From an uncultured Eubacteriales bacterium (GTDB taxonomy: Bacteria > Bacillota > Clostridia > Christensenellales > CAG-138): a DNA stretch of 64,000 nucleotides. A program made the translations under genes and the position numbers. Each line of letters opens with the position of its first letter. Positions within the stretch are counted from its first letter, which is position 1. The stretch lies in contig CADACQ010000001.1 of assembly GCA_902786465.1 (NCBI GenBank), positions 1 through 64,000 of the forward strand. The letters run 5' to 3'. The notes under the pieces are model-generated. The model searched no databases. It was not told the origin of the DNA and worked only from the letters and a program-made list of their open reading frames with translations. Shown here piece after piece: positions 1-8,017 of the stretch.

Positions 1-659
1 TGGACGTTGATGACCTCGCAGGAAATGCCCTCCGCGGCCAAGGTTTCCGCCGCCTGCAGGGATTCGCTGACCATGAGGCCCGCAGCGAGGATGGTCACGT
101 CTGTCCCCGCCCGCAGCAGGTCTGCCTTGAAAAGGTCGAAACGGTAGCCCTCCGGGAATACGGTGGGGAACTCCTTCCGATTCATGCGCATGTAGACGGG
201 GCCTTCATAGGCGTGCAGGACCGGCATGGCGGCCTGAAGCTGGACCGTGTCCGTGGGCTCGAAGATGACCAGGCCCGGGATGGACCGGACCACGCCCATG
301 TCCTCCAAACTCATATGGGTGCCCCCGTTCAGCTCCGCGGCGATGCCCGGGTCCGTGCCCACGATCTTCACGCTCCGCTTGGCGTAGCACACGGAGATGG
401 CGATCTGGTCGCAGACCCGCCGGGTGGCGAAGGGGGCGAAGCTCTCCGCCCAGGGCTTGTAGCCGTAGCTCGCGAGACCTGCGGCGATGGAGATCATGTT
501 CTGCTCCGCCACGCCGCAGTCGTAGATCCGATCCGGGAAGCGCTTTCTGAGAGGGAAGGTGCCGCAGGCCTTACTGAGGTCCGCGTCCAGCAGGACCAGC
601 TTTTCGTCCCGCGCCATCAGCTCGCCCAGGCACTGGGCGTACATAGCTCTCATTTCCAT
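1..659 (-). CDS. Transketolase, C-terminal subunit (partial, cut by left edge)
   Basis: Only the first ~219 residues lie in the window. It carries the pyrimidine-binding half of a split transketolase: the thiamine-activating Glu is E52 in the run GVAEQNM, followed by FAPFATRR and the family signature MSFEDMGVVRSIP near residues 116-128. It should pair with the N-terminal subunit encoded just upstream to make a ThDP enzyme that moves a two-carbon ketol unit between sugars in the cytoplasm. The start ATG lies three bases after the stop of that gene, with the ribosome site GGAGGAG inside its last codons, so the two are translationally coupled. A split transketolase next to a sugar isomerase and a GH31 enzyme suggests a dedicated catabolic role rather than the general pentose phosphate enzyme; that part is inference. 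Confidence 0.93.
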   Translation of the reverse strand, partial: MEMRAMYAQCLGELMARDEKLVLLDADLSKACGTFPLRKRFPDRIYDCGVAEQNMISIAAGLASYGYKPWAESFAPFATRRVCDQIAISVCYAKRSVKIVGTDPGIAAELNGGTHMSLEDMGVVRSIPGLVIFEPTDTVQLQAAMPVLHAYEGPVYMRMNRKEFPTVFPEGYRFDLFKADLLRAGTDVTILAAGLMVSESLQAAETLAAEGISCEVINV

Positions 660-662
660 GGC

Positions 663-1517
663 TTACTCCTCCCCGCGAAGGGCCTTGACGGCCGCGATCG
701 CCTGTTCCTCGGTAAAGGCGGCGTTGTGGTTGTTGCTCTTGAGCTCCACCACCCAAGGAACGCCGCAGCCCTTCACCGTATTCAAAATGACCATGGTGGG
801 CTTTCCGCTGCCCACGCCCAGCTTGGCGTGGGCCACGGCGGCGGAGACCTGCTCCACGTCGTTGCCGTCCTCCACCTCGATCACGTGCCAGCCGAAGGCC
901 GTCCACTTCTCGGCCAGGGGGGCGATATCGTTGATCTCGGCCACGGTGCCGCCGATCTGAAGCTTGTTGTAGTCCGTAAAGGCGATCAAATTATCGAGAT
1001 GCTTGGCCGCGGCGAACATGGCCGCCTCCCAGATCTGGCCCTCCTGGCTCTCGCCGTCGCCGATGAGGGTGTAGACGATGGCCCCGTCTTTGGCGAGCTT
1101 GGCGCCCAGCGCCGCGCCCACGGCGCAGGAGAAGCCCTGTCCAAGACTCCCCGTGGTCATGTCGATGCCCGTGGTCCGAAGCATGTCGCAGTGGCTGGGC
1201 AGGTTGGTGCCCCCCTGGTTCAGCGTCAGCAGCTCCGCCTTGTCGAAGTAGCCCCGGTTGGCCAGCGTGGCGTACACCGCCGGGCCCGCATGGCCCTTGG
1301 AGCAGATGAACCGATCCCGGCCCGCCTTCTTGGGGTCCTTGGGGTCGATGCGCATGGCCTCGAAATAGAGGACGCCCAGCAGCTCCACCACGGAAAGGCA
1401 GCCGCCGATGTGGCCCACGCCCAGATGCCCGATGCTCATGATGGTGTCGCACCGGATATCCATGCAGATCTTTTTCAAATCCTTTTCCAACTTATCTCTC
1501 TCCTTTTGCCAATTCAC
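663..1517 (-). CDS. Transketolase, N-terminal (ThDP diphosphate-binding) subunit
   Basis: 284 residues, the usual length of the N-terminal half in split transketolases. Visible landmarks are H31 and H36 in IGHLGVGHIGG, SKGHAGPA at 73-80, TTGSLGQG at 121-128 and the ThDP/Mg motif GDGESQEG at 153-160 followed by the conserved Asn of FTDYNK. With the C-terminal subunit it would form a ketol-transferring enzyme. It is read from its own near-consensus promoter in the 102-bp gap shared with the divergent isomerase. In the published sulfo-TK pathway a split transketolase (SqwGH) acts directly on the non-phosphorylated ketose 6-deoxy-6-sulfofructose; the neighbours here make a similar use plausible, but acceptor specificity cannot be read from the sequence. 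Confidence 0.95.
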   Translation of the reverse strand: MNWQKERDKLEKDLKKICMDIRCDTIMSIGHLGVGHIGGCLSVVELLGVLYFEAMRIDPKDPKKAGRDRFICSKGHAGPAVYATLANRGYFDKAELLTLNQGGTNLPSHCDMLRTTGIDMTTGSLGQGFSCAVGAALGAKLAKDGAIVYTLIGDGESQEGQIWEAAMFAAAKHLDNLIAFTDYNKLQIGGTVAEINDIAPLAEKWTAFGWHVIEVEDGNDVEQVSAAVAHAKLGVGSGKPTMVILNTVKGCGVPWVVELKSNNHNAAFTEEQAIAAVKALRGEE

Positions 1518-1520
1518 TTG

Positions 1521-1549
1521 ATTCTATGCGACTTTCGAATACATGTCAA
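1521..1549 (-). promoter_or_regulatory. Sigma-A promoter for the transketolase pair
   Basis: Read on the minus strand, TTGACA (1544-1549) and TAGAAT (1521-1526) are separated by exactly 17 bp, ending just upstream of the transketolase start. It is back to back with the isomerase promoter, with only 11 bp between the two -35 boxes, so a single regulator bound there could control both directions. Confidence 0.75.
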
Positions 1550-1560
1550 GGGAAAAGCCA

Positions 1561-1589
1561 TTGACGAACGGGCCCGGGAAAGGTATATT
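1561..1589 (+). promoter_or_regulatory. Sigma-A promoter for the isomerase gene
   Basis: TTGACG (1561-1566), a 17-bp spacer and TATATT (1584-1589). The -35 region reads TTGACGAACGG, which is repeated exactly at the -35 of the GH31-transporter operon (minus strand, around 6584-6594), pointing to co-regulation of the two units. Confidence 0.75.
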
Positions 1590-1619
1590 GTTCAGCAGAG
1601 AATCTGCAGGAGGAAAGCC

Positions 1620-2960
1620 ATGAAACCCTTCGTCCCCGTGTACGTGCCGGTGGGGGTCCCCACCTTCCATATGGAGAGCGCCCAGGACGCCTTCGAGCGC
1701 TCCGCGGCCGCCCTGAAGGCCATGGACGGCGATTTCGTCTGCCCCCAGGAAAAGCTCCTATCCCTGGACGCCCTGCGGGCGTATCTCGATCCCCTTGCCC
1801 CGGACCTCATCGTGTTCCAGAATTTGACCTTCGCCAACGCCGCCTATATGGCCGAGGTGCTCCGGCGGACCAGCTGCCCCGTGGTGCTCTGGACGCTCAG
1901 GGAGCCAGTCATCGACGGGGGGCGGCTGCGGCTCAACTCCCTGACCGGGGCCTACTCCGCCGCCAACACCCTGCGGGCCTTCTCGGATCGGCCCTTCGTG
2001 TACGTCTTCGGCGCGCCGGAGGAGGAGCGGGTGCAGCAGGCGCTCAAGGCCGCCGTGGCTGCCGCCCGGGTGAAGCACGGCATGCGCGCCCTGAAGCTGG
2101 CCGCCGTGGGGCACACGCCCCAGGGGTTCGGCTTCGGTAGGGCCCTCGACGGGGAGCTCATGGACGCCTTCGGCGTGGAGCTGGAGGCTATCGAAGCCCG
2201 AGAGCTAATCGACCGGGCCAAGGGGTACACGGACGAGGAATGCCGCCCCTATCTCGACAGGACCGCTTGTATGACCTGCGGCTTCGAAAGCACGCCGGAG
2301 CGGAACCGGCTGGACCACGCCCGGCTCTACAAGGCCTACAGCGACTATGTGCAGACCAGCGGCGCGGGGGCCCTGGCCTCCCGGTGCTGGCCCGACTTCT
2401 TCACCGCCTACGGCACCCCCGTGTGCGCGGTGCTGTCCCTCCTGAACGACGACGGCGTGGCCGCCGCCTGCGAGGCGGACGTGTACGGGGCCCTGTCCAT
2501 GTGGACGGGCATGCAGCTTTCCGGCAGCCCCGTGTTCTTCGGGGACCCGGTGTCTCTCAATGAAGAGGAGAACACCGTCACCTTCTGGCACTGCGGGGCC
2601 GCTGCCTGCGCCCTGGCCCGGAAGGACACCGGCGCTCAGATCGGCGTGCACCCCAACCGGAAGATCGGCCCGGCCATGGACTTCGGCTGCGAAGCCATGG
2701 ACGCGGTCACCGTGTTCCGCATCGGCCGTGAGCCGGACGGCAGTTTCCGGTTTTTCATCGCCGAGGGCCAGGCCCTCGATAAGCCCAAGCAGTTCATCGG
2801 CACCAGCGTCGTCGTCCGCACCGACGCCCCCAGCCGGGAACTGGTGGAGGACAGCGTTCGGGCCGGCTTCGAGCCCCACTTTGCCGTGATCCCCGGCCGC
2901 CACGGGGCGGCGCTGGAAGCGCTGGCCACCTTTATGGGGTTTGAGATTTATAGGTATTGA
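1620..2960 (+). CDS. L-fucose/L-arabinose isomerase-like sugar isomerase
   Basis: 446 residues. The ATG at 1620 follows AGGAGG by six bases; the longer upstream reading frame is only the antisense of the transketolase. The C-terminal half has the metal-binding pattern of the fucose isomerase family: E285 in AACEADVYGALSM, D309 in FFGDP and H324 in FWHCG, with H344 and further C-terminal blocks after it. The family interconverts aldoses and ketoses with a divalent metal, without phosphorylation. Its position between a split transketolase and a GH31-transporter operon suggests that it makes the ketose consumed by the transketolase. In sulfo-TK and related sulfoglycolytic pathways, sulfoquinovose isomerases fill this role. 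No sugar kinase is present in the island, which fits a non-phosphorylative entry. The exact substrate is unknown. Confidence 0.88.
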   Translation: MKPFVPVYVPVGVPTFHMESAQDAFERSAAALKAMDGDFVCPQEKLLSLDALRAYLDPLAPDLIVFQNLTFANAAYMAEVLRRTSCPVVLWTLREPVIDGGRLRLNSLTGAYSAANTLRAFSDRPFVYVFGAPEEERVQQALKAAVAAARVKHGMRALKLAAVGHTPQGFGFGRALDGELMDAFGVELEAIEARELIDRAKGYTDEECRPYLDRTACMTCGFESTPERNRLDHARLYKAYSDYVQTSGAGALASRCWPDFFTAYGTPVCAVLSLLNDDGVAAACEADVYGALSMWTGMQLSGSPVFFGDPVSLNEEENTVTFWHCGAAACALARKDTGAQIGVHPNRKIGPAMDFGCEAMDAVTVFRIGREPDGSFRFFIAEGQALDKPKQFIGTSVVVRTDAPSRELVEDSVRAGFEPHFAVIPGRHGAALEALATFMGFEIYRY

Positions 2961-2966
2961 TTTATG

Positions 2967-3048
2967 ATTTGCGTCTTTTCTTTGTAAAGAAAAGGCACCC
3001 AAAAGAAACGCAAATGGGAAGTATGGCTTCGTGCTGTACTTCCCATTA
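2967..3048. repeat. Nested inverted repeats in convergent intergenic gap
   Basis: Three inverted repeats sit one after another: outer arms ATTTGCGT (2967-2974) and ACGCAAAT (3008-3015); inside them CTTTTCTTT/AAAGAAAAG with a 2-base loop (2975-2994); then AATGGGAAGTA (3013-3023) facing TACTTCCCATT (3038-3048). No coding potential is seen. The make-up looks like a mobile or repetitive palindromic intergenic element rather than a plain terminator. Confidence 0.6.
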
Positions 3049-3060
3049 TTCTTCCTGTGC

Positions 3061-3116
3061 TTTTCTTTTTCCGCCGTTTTTTCTTTTCACTGAAAAGAAA
3101 AAGCGGCAAAAGAAAA
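3061..3116. terminator. Bidirectional terminator-like hairpin
   Basis: A long interrupted stem: TTTTCTTTT (3061-3069) pairs with AAAAGAAAA (3108-3116), and TTTTTCTTTTCA (3078-3089) pairs with TGAAAAGAAAAA (3091-3102), with a GC-containing part between. T-rich on both strands, it separates the convergent isomerase and transporter genes. Confidence 0.55.
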
Positions 3117-3123
3117 TGTTTTA

Positions 3124-4536
3124 TTACGCTTCCGCTTGGGCTTTGAACATCTCTTCCTTCTGCGCCTGCAGCTCCTCCACCCGCTTCTTGCTCAGGGGAT
3201 AGACGAACCGGAGGATCAGGAAGACCAGGAGGAAGAGGACGGCCGGGATCATGACGGAGAAGTTGTACATGGTGTGGAGGCGTTCGGGCGTCAGGCCCTC
3301 GGTCTTGAGCTCGCTGCCGTTGTAGCCGATGACCAGCAGGGGCACGTTGATGAGGATGGTCGCCACGGTCTGACCGAGCTTGCGCATGAAGGAATAGAAG
3401 GCGTAGCTGGTGGCCTCGTCGTTGAGGCCGTAGGTGACCTTGTTGTAGTCGATGGCGTCGGTAGCCAGCACCCATACGAGAAGGAAGATGAAGGCCGTGC
3501 CGATGCCGGACATGAGGCACGCCAGCAGGTACAGCCACACGTTGGTGACGCCGAAGATGGCGAGGACGAAGAGGACCAGGTAGAAGACGGCGGCCAGCAG
3601 CACCCCGTAGGAGCAGACCTCCCGGCGGCCGAATTTGTTGCCCAGCTTCGTGGCGAAGAACATGACCACGGCCACGGGCAGGTACTGAAACACGGTGGGC
3701 AGCATGGTGAGCCCCGGCTGCTTGAAGAAGTGGTGGAACAGGTACGCGTTATACCCCTGGCCGAACATCTGGGCCGCCAGGAACAGCATGCTCGCGAGAC
3801 TCACCGCCATGAACGCCCGGCTCTTTAGGAGGGTCTTCACCACCTTCATGGTCTGACCCTTCGCCTTGAGGGCGGGCTTCGACTCCACTCGCTCCTTGCT
3901 CCAGCCGTAGCAGAGGAAGTAGAAGAGCACGCTGAGGGCCGCGATAGCGACGACGCCGATGAGCACCCGCCTGGCGTCCATCTGCTTCACCCCGTCCACG
4001 GTCACGTAGCACACCGAGGCCAGCACCATGGCGGGCATGGCCCCGAAGGTGGAGCCGATGGACCTGAACACGGAGAGGCTGGACCGCTCCTTGTCGTCGG
4101 AGGTGATGACCTGGGCCAGGGACCCGTAGGGGATGTTGATGCAGGTATAGAGCATGCCGAAGAGGATGTAGGTCACGTAGATCCAGGCGATGCGGCCGCC
4201 CATGTCGAAGCCCCGCACGTCCAGGAACATGAGCACCGCCGCGAGAGCCACCGGCAGGGCGAAGATCTTGATCCAATGCCGATACCGGCCATCGTCGCGA
4301 AGCTTGGCCCCGTCGATGAGCCGGCCCCAGATGGGGTCGTTGACGGCGTCCCAGATCCGGGCGATGATGGTCATGATCATGACGTTCAGCACGCTGATCT
4401 CCAGCACGTCCGTGTAGAACTTGTTGAGGACGCTCTGGGTCAGGCCGAAGACCAGGCAGGAAGCAAGATCGCCGAAGGCATAGCCGATTTTGTCCCGGGC
4501 TTTGATGCCGCTGGTACGGGAGATGTAGGATTCCAT
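3124..4536 (-). CDS. GPH-family (glycoside-pentoside-hexuronide) cation symporter
   Basis: 470 residues, about 12 hydrophobic segments. The N-terminus has the GPH hallmarks KIGYAFGDLASC, then IWDAVNDPIWG and LIDGAKLRDDGRYRHWI near residues 60-88, and the mid-loop DDKERSSLSVFRS. The family imports glycosides or uronides with Na+ or H+. It lies 18 bp downstream of the GH31 gene and has its own site GGAGGAAATATA before the ATG, so it is the second gene of that operon. It would bring in the glycoside or the freed sugar for the isomerase. E. coli sulfoquinovose uptake uses a transporter of this type (YihO), which fits the comparison but does not prove the substrate. Confidence 0.92.
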   Translation of the reverse strand: MESYISRTSGIKARDKIGYAFGDLASCLVFGLTQSVLNKFYTDVLEISVLNVMIMTIIARIWDAVNDPIWGRLIDGAKLRDDGRYRHWIKIFALPVALAAVLMFLDVRGFDMGGRIAWIYVTYILFGMLYTCINIPYGSLAQVITSDDKERSSLSVFRSIGSTFGAMPAMVLASVCYVTVDGVKQMDARRVLIGVVAIAALSVLFYFLCYGWSKERVESKPALKAKGQTMKVVKTLLKSRAFMAVSLASMLFLAAQMFGQGYNAYLFHHFFKQPGLTMLPTVFQYLPVAVVMFFATKLGNKFGRREVCSYGVLLAAVFYLVLFVLAIFGVTNVWLYLLACLMSGIGTAFIFLLVWVLATDAIDYNKVTYGLNDEATSYAFYSFMRKLGQTVATILINVPLLVIGYNGSELKTEGLTPERLHTMYNFSVMIPAVLFLLVFLILRFVYPLSKKRVEELQAQKEEMFKAQAEA

Positions 4537-4554
4537 TATATTTCCTCCGCTTCT

Positions 4555-6531
4555 TTATTTGCTATCCGCAACGGTGCGGAACAGGTCCGAATAGGCGCTG
4601 TCCTGTTTGTAGAACACGGGCGGCTGGCCGAGAGGCGCGTCCACCGTATAGCTCTGCCCCCCGGCGTAGGGCTTACCGGTCCAGAAGTGGACCCATTCCC
4701 CCGCCGGCAGATGCACCTGCCGCTTTTTCGCGTGGCGCTCGATGACGGGACAAATATAGAGGTCCGGCCCCAGGAAGTAGCTGTACATATCCCGACTGGC
4801 GCCGTAGTCCATGGCCTCGTAGAAATCGGGCCGCAGGGCGGGGACGCCCCGCTGGGCGTCTGCGATGCAGGCGTCTATATATGGCCGCAGCCCCACGTGG
4901 ATATTGGTGAGCCGCACCGTGTGGGGCGTCACCGCAGGCGCGTCGAACTGGCTGTTGGCCCAGGGGCGGATGGACTCGTGGCTCCGCATCAGAAGCGAGA
5001 ACGTACACATCTCCATCCAGCGGACGAACAGCTCGTCATCCCGCTTCAGCTTCCCGAAGGAGAAGAAGCCGCCGATGTCGCAGTGGACCATAGGCGCCCC
5101 GGAGAACCCCAGGGAGAAGCTGGCGGGCATGACGCAGGGCATGCCGTAGTCCCGGGTCACGTCCGTGTGCTGGTCCCCGTTCCAGAGGATAGGGGCGTAG
5201 GTCTGGATGCCCAGATACCCGCTGCGCATGAAGAACAGGATATCCTTGGCTCCGTACTCCTCCACGGCCTCCCGGTTCACCTTCGCCCAGAGGACGGGCC
5301 ACAGGTTGTGGAGCTTCTTGGGGTCCCCGTCGTGGAGCACCGCGTCCACGGGCAAATACTCGCCGAAGTCCGCCATCCAGCCGGACATGCCCAGATCCAA
5401 CATGTTCTGCTTGATCAGCACGTCCTTGACGAACCGCACCGCCGCCGGGTCCGTGAGATCCAGCATGCCCGCGTCGAAGGTGGTGGACTTGATATGATAG
5501 ATCGAGCCGTCGGCCTTGGTGATGAGGAGCTTTTTCTCCCGGCACTCGTTGTAGAGGCGGCTGTCCTTCACCAGATAGGGGTTGATGTACCCCAGGAATC
5601 GGACGCCCCGGGCGTTGAGCTTTTCTATGGCGCCCTTGAGATCGGGGTACAGCTTTTCGTCCGCCTCCCAGTTCCACCAGACCTGCTTGCCCATAATTGT
5701 CCGATTCTCCCCGGACCAGTCCTGGCTCCACACGCCGGAGATCTTGGCTCCCGCGTCCAGCATGGCGAAGGTCTTGGTGAGGATGGCCTCGGTGCCCCCC
5801 TGGATGGAGAGGATCATGCCCTCCCGGCACCAGTCGGGGATGTACTGCTGGTTGGGGATGCGCTCCGCCAGCAGCAGGGCCAGGGCTTCGTAGCTCTCCC
5901 CCGCGAGCAGCGTCAGCTTCCGGGGGCAGCTGTCGAAGGTGAAGGTGTATCCGTCATCCAAAAAGCGGGAGACCCCGTCGGCCTCCGTGTCGAAGAGGAA
6001 CAGCCGCCCCTTGTCCGTGACGAAGACGGGCATGGGCGCGTAGCTGCCGATGGCGCTGTGAGGCTTCTCCTTATAAAGGCACCGGGGCAGCAGGGCTTTT
6101 TCCAAAATGGTGGTGGCCTTGATGTGCTCGGAGACGAAGTTCACCACGTGCTCGCCCCTGAGGTTGGTCTGCCGGTACTGCTCCCCGCCGCCGAAGACGG
6201 CCTCCCCGTCGAGCGCCGCCAGGGCGAAGCTGTAGGCCCAGCCATCCTCGCCGGAGAACAGGAGCTCCGCGCCGCCGTCACAGGGGACCGTCTTCACCTG
6301 GAGGCTGTGGCCGCCGCCGGAAAGCACCACGCCCTCCGCGGTCTCCGCCACCTCCATGAGAGGCACCCGCTCCGCCTCCACCACGTGTTCCTTCACGGTG
6401 CCCCGATCGCTCTCGTAGGTCTTCTCCCGGCGCAGGGCGACGGCGAAGGGAGCCTGAGGCGTATGGGCGATATAAGTCATCCCGTCCAAGGACAGGGTCC
6501 ATGTGTTTTCCAAAACCTGGGATAGGAGCAT
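4555..6531 (-). CDS. GH31 alpha-glycosidase, sulfoquinovosidase-related with altered pocket
   Basis: 658 residues, started at the ATG at 6531 after AAAGGAG. The GH31 nucleophile is D388 in GWMADFGEYLP and the acid/base D453 in LWNGDQH, 65 residues apart as in sulfoquinovosidases. Mapped to E. coli YihQ from memory, the sulfonate-pocket set Q262, Q288, R301, W304, Y508 becomes Q244, Q270, Q283, W286 and F489. The overall frame (SQDW, KQVWWNW, DIGGF) is therefore that of the sulfoquinovosidase clade, but the sulfonate-binding Arg and the Tyr are replaced. It has no signal peptide, so it acts in the cytoplasm on glycosides imported by the downstream symporter. It is either a sulfoquinovosidase with a different binding mode or an enzyme for another alpha-quinovoside-like or alpha-glucoside substrate. 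Confidence 0.92.
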   Translation of the reverse strand: MLLSQVLENTWTLSLDGMTYIAHTPQAPFAVALRREKTYESDRGTVKEHVVEAERVPLMEVAETAEGVVLSGGGHSLQVKTVPCDGGAELLFSGEDGWAYSFALAALDGEAVFGGGEQYRQTNLRGEHVVNFVSEHIKATTILEKALLPRCLYKEKPHSAIGSYAPMPVFVTDKGRLFLFDTEADGVSRFLDDGYTFTFDSCPRKLTLLAGESYEALALLLAERIPNQQYIPDWCREGMILSIQGGTEAILTKTFAMLDAGAKISGVWSQDWSGENRTIMGKQVWWNWEADEKLYPDLKGAIEKLNARGVRFLGYINPYLVKDSRLYNECREKKLLITKADGSIYHIKSTTFDAGMLDLTDPAAVRFVKDVLIKQNMLDLGMSGWMADFGEYLPVDAVLHDGDPKKLHNLWPVLWAKVNREAVEEYGAKDILFFMRSGYLGIQTYAPILWNGDQHTDVTRDYGMPCVMPASFSLGFSGAPMVHCDIGGFFSFGKLKRDDELFVRWMEMCTFSLLMRSHESIRPWANSQFDAPAVTPHTVRLTNIHVGLRPYIDACIADAQRGVPALRPDFYEAMDYGASRDMYSYFLGPDLYICPVIERHAKKRQVHLPAGEWVHFWTGKPYAGGQSYTVDAPLGQPPVFYKQDSAYSDLFRTVADSK

Positions 6532-6548
6532 GAGGCGTCTCCTTTCTC

Positions 6549-6594
6549 GATATGTCCTATGGGATATCATACCGGGAAAACCGCCGTTCGTCAA
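6549..6594 (-). promoter_or_regulatory. Promoter and candidate operator of the GH31-transporter operon
   Basis: On the minus strand TTGACG (6589-6594), 17 bp, TATGAT (6566-6571). The -35 begins the 11-mer TTGACGAACGG shared with the isomerase promoter. Just downstream, at the expected start of transcription, lies an imperfect palindrome with arms GATAT/ATATC (6549-6568), a suitable place for a repressor. The shared motif and palindrome are seen; regulation is inferred. Confidence 0.65.
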
Positions 6595-6635
6595 CCGAGA
6601 GGGAGTTTTTTTAAACAAAGCGTCCGAAGCCGATG

Positions 6636-6664
6636 TTGCAATTATTTCACAAGTGAAGTTGCAA
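6636..6664. promoter_or_regulatory. Candidate operator: TTCAC-AA-GTGAA flanked by TTGCAA
   Basis: An inverted repeat TTCAC/GTGAA (6646-6657) is flanked at equal distance by two copies of the self-complementary hexamer TTGCAA (6636-6641 and 6659-6664). It lies 39 bp upstream of the ftsA promoter and about 40 bp upstream of the GH31 promoter. No binding protein is known; the symmetry is the only evidence. Confidence 0.35.
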
Positions 6665-6702
6665 AATGTGCCTCGAAACCTCATTTTGCCCCCTGTTTTT
6701 TG

Positions 6703-6732
6703 TTGCACACCGGGGTATGGTTGTGCTATAAT
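6703..6732 (+). promoter_or_regulatory. Sigma-A promoter of ftsA-ftsZ
   Basis: TTGCAC (6703-6708), an 18-bp spacer and a perfect TATAAT (6727-6732), 72 bp before the ftsA ATG. Confidence 0.7.
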
Positions 6733-6804
6733 CCCTTCTGTATAGATGGGGACTCCCGTGTTGTTTCGTGTGCGCGGAATCCCGGCGAGAAGCGTGGAGG
6801 AAGC

Positions 6805-8001
6805 ATGAAACCCGCAGCGATACTGGATGTGGGCAGTTCCAAAGTGGTGTGCCTGTGCGGAAGCATGGTCGATAAGGACGGCATCGTCGTCCACGGGGCC
6901 GGCATCAGCGCATACGCCGGCTTTCGGGACGGTGCGTTCCTCGACAAGCAGAGCCTGCACAACGCCGTGGTGGACTGCGTCCACAAGACCGAACAGGAGA
7001 GCCGTCTGCGCATCCGGGACGTGGCCCTTACCGTGCCTGCGTCCTTCGCCCGGCTGGAGCTCTGTGACGCCACCATCGCCCTCGGTTCCTCCCGGCTGGT
7101 GGAAAGCGGGGACGTGGATCGGCTCATCCACCTGTCGCTCCAGAAGGCGAAGAAGGAGGACGGCTGGACGCTGATGCACTCCACCCCCGTCTTCTTCATG
7201 GTGGACGGCGTCTCCTCCACCGAGATGCCCGACGGGGTCACCGCCGAGGAGGTCTCCGCCTTGGTGAGCCACATGTTCGTCCGGGACGAGTACATCCGCA
7301 CCATCCAGGACGCCCTGGACGATCTGGGCGTGGAGATCAGCATGTGCGTCAGCGCACAGCTGGGCGAGGCGGTCATGCTGATCCCCGACAACGAGCGGGT
7401 CCGGCCGGCGGTGCTCATCGACATCGGGTACATGCAGACGGACATCGCCGTGGTGGAGAACGCGGCCCTCACCGGCCTTTCCACCCTGCCTGTGGGCGGA
7501 TACCAGTTCGCCTCGGACCTGTCCTTCGGGCTGGACGTTCCCATGGACGCCGCGGAGCAGGCCAAGCGCCGCTTCGTCTTCTCCCTGGACTATCGGGACA
7601 AGACGGAGGTGCTGCGCACGGCCGCCGGGTCCAAGAAGGTTTCCCACCAGGCCATCTCCTACATCATCGAGGCTCGAGCCGGAGAGCTCGCGTCCATGAT
7701 ACGCCGGGAGATGGAACAGCTGGGCGTCAATCTGGACGCCCGACCCGCCGTGTACGTGTCCGGCGGAGGGCTTTTGATGATGCGGGGCGGGCTGGACTTC
7801 CTTCGGGGAGCCCTGAACCTGCCGCTGAAGCGGGACATGCCCTGGACGCCTCGGCTGTCCTCGCCCAACTACTGCAGCGCCTTCGGCGCATTGGACTTCG
7901 TGTTGAAGGCCAACAGCTCGCCGGAGGAATCCATGGCCAAGCAGAAGGACGATCGCGTCGCCGGTCTGCTTGAGAAGATAAAAAACTTTTTCATGAAATA
8001 A
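6805..8001 (+). CDS. ftsA: FtsA-like actin-family cell division protein
   Basis: 398 residues from the ATG at 6805 (site TGGAGGA). It has the actin-ATPase frame: phosphate-1 loop LDVGSSKVV (7-15), phosphate-2 loop [13 protein letters not shown] near 206-218, and an adenosine motif VSGGGLLMM near 315. The last residues [11 protein letters not shown] form an amphipathic helix like the FtsA membrane-targeting sequence. The gene is 16 bp upstream of ftsZ and on the same strand, the classical ftsA-ftsZ order. The sequence is divergent from textbook FtsA (short, weak 1C region), and the other dcw genes are not next to it. FtsA would tether and organise FtsZ filaments at the membrane. Confidence 0.85.
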   Translation: MKPAAILDVGSSKVVCLCGSMVDKDGIVVHGAGISAYAGFRDGAFLDKQSLHNAVVDCVHKTEQESRLRIRDVALTVPASFARLELCDATIALGSSRLVESGDVDRLIHLSLQKAKKEDGWTLMHSTPVFFMVDGVSSTEMPDGVTAEEVSALVSHMFVRDEYIRTIQDALDDLGVEISMCVSAQLGEAVMLIPDNERVRPAVLIDIGYMQTDIAVVENAALTGLSTLPVGGYQFASDLSFGLDVPMDAAEQAKRRFVFSLDYRDKTEVLRTAAGSKKVSHQAISYIIEARAGELASMIRREMEQLGVNLDARPAVYVSGGGLLMMRGGLDFLRGALNLPLKRDMPWTPRLSSPNYCSAFGALDFVLKANSSPEESMAKQKDDRVAGLLEKIKNFFMK

Positions 8002-8017
8002 CGAAGGGGGACACAAG

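Noticed and set aside
213..1619. Long plus-strand frame ahead of the isomerase
   Set aside because: It is antisense to the two transketolase genes and rich in His/Gly/Arg, typical of shadow frames; the isomerase start at 1620 has AGGAGG.
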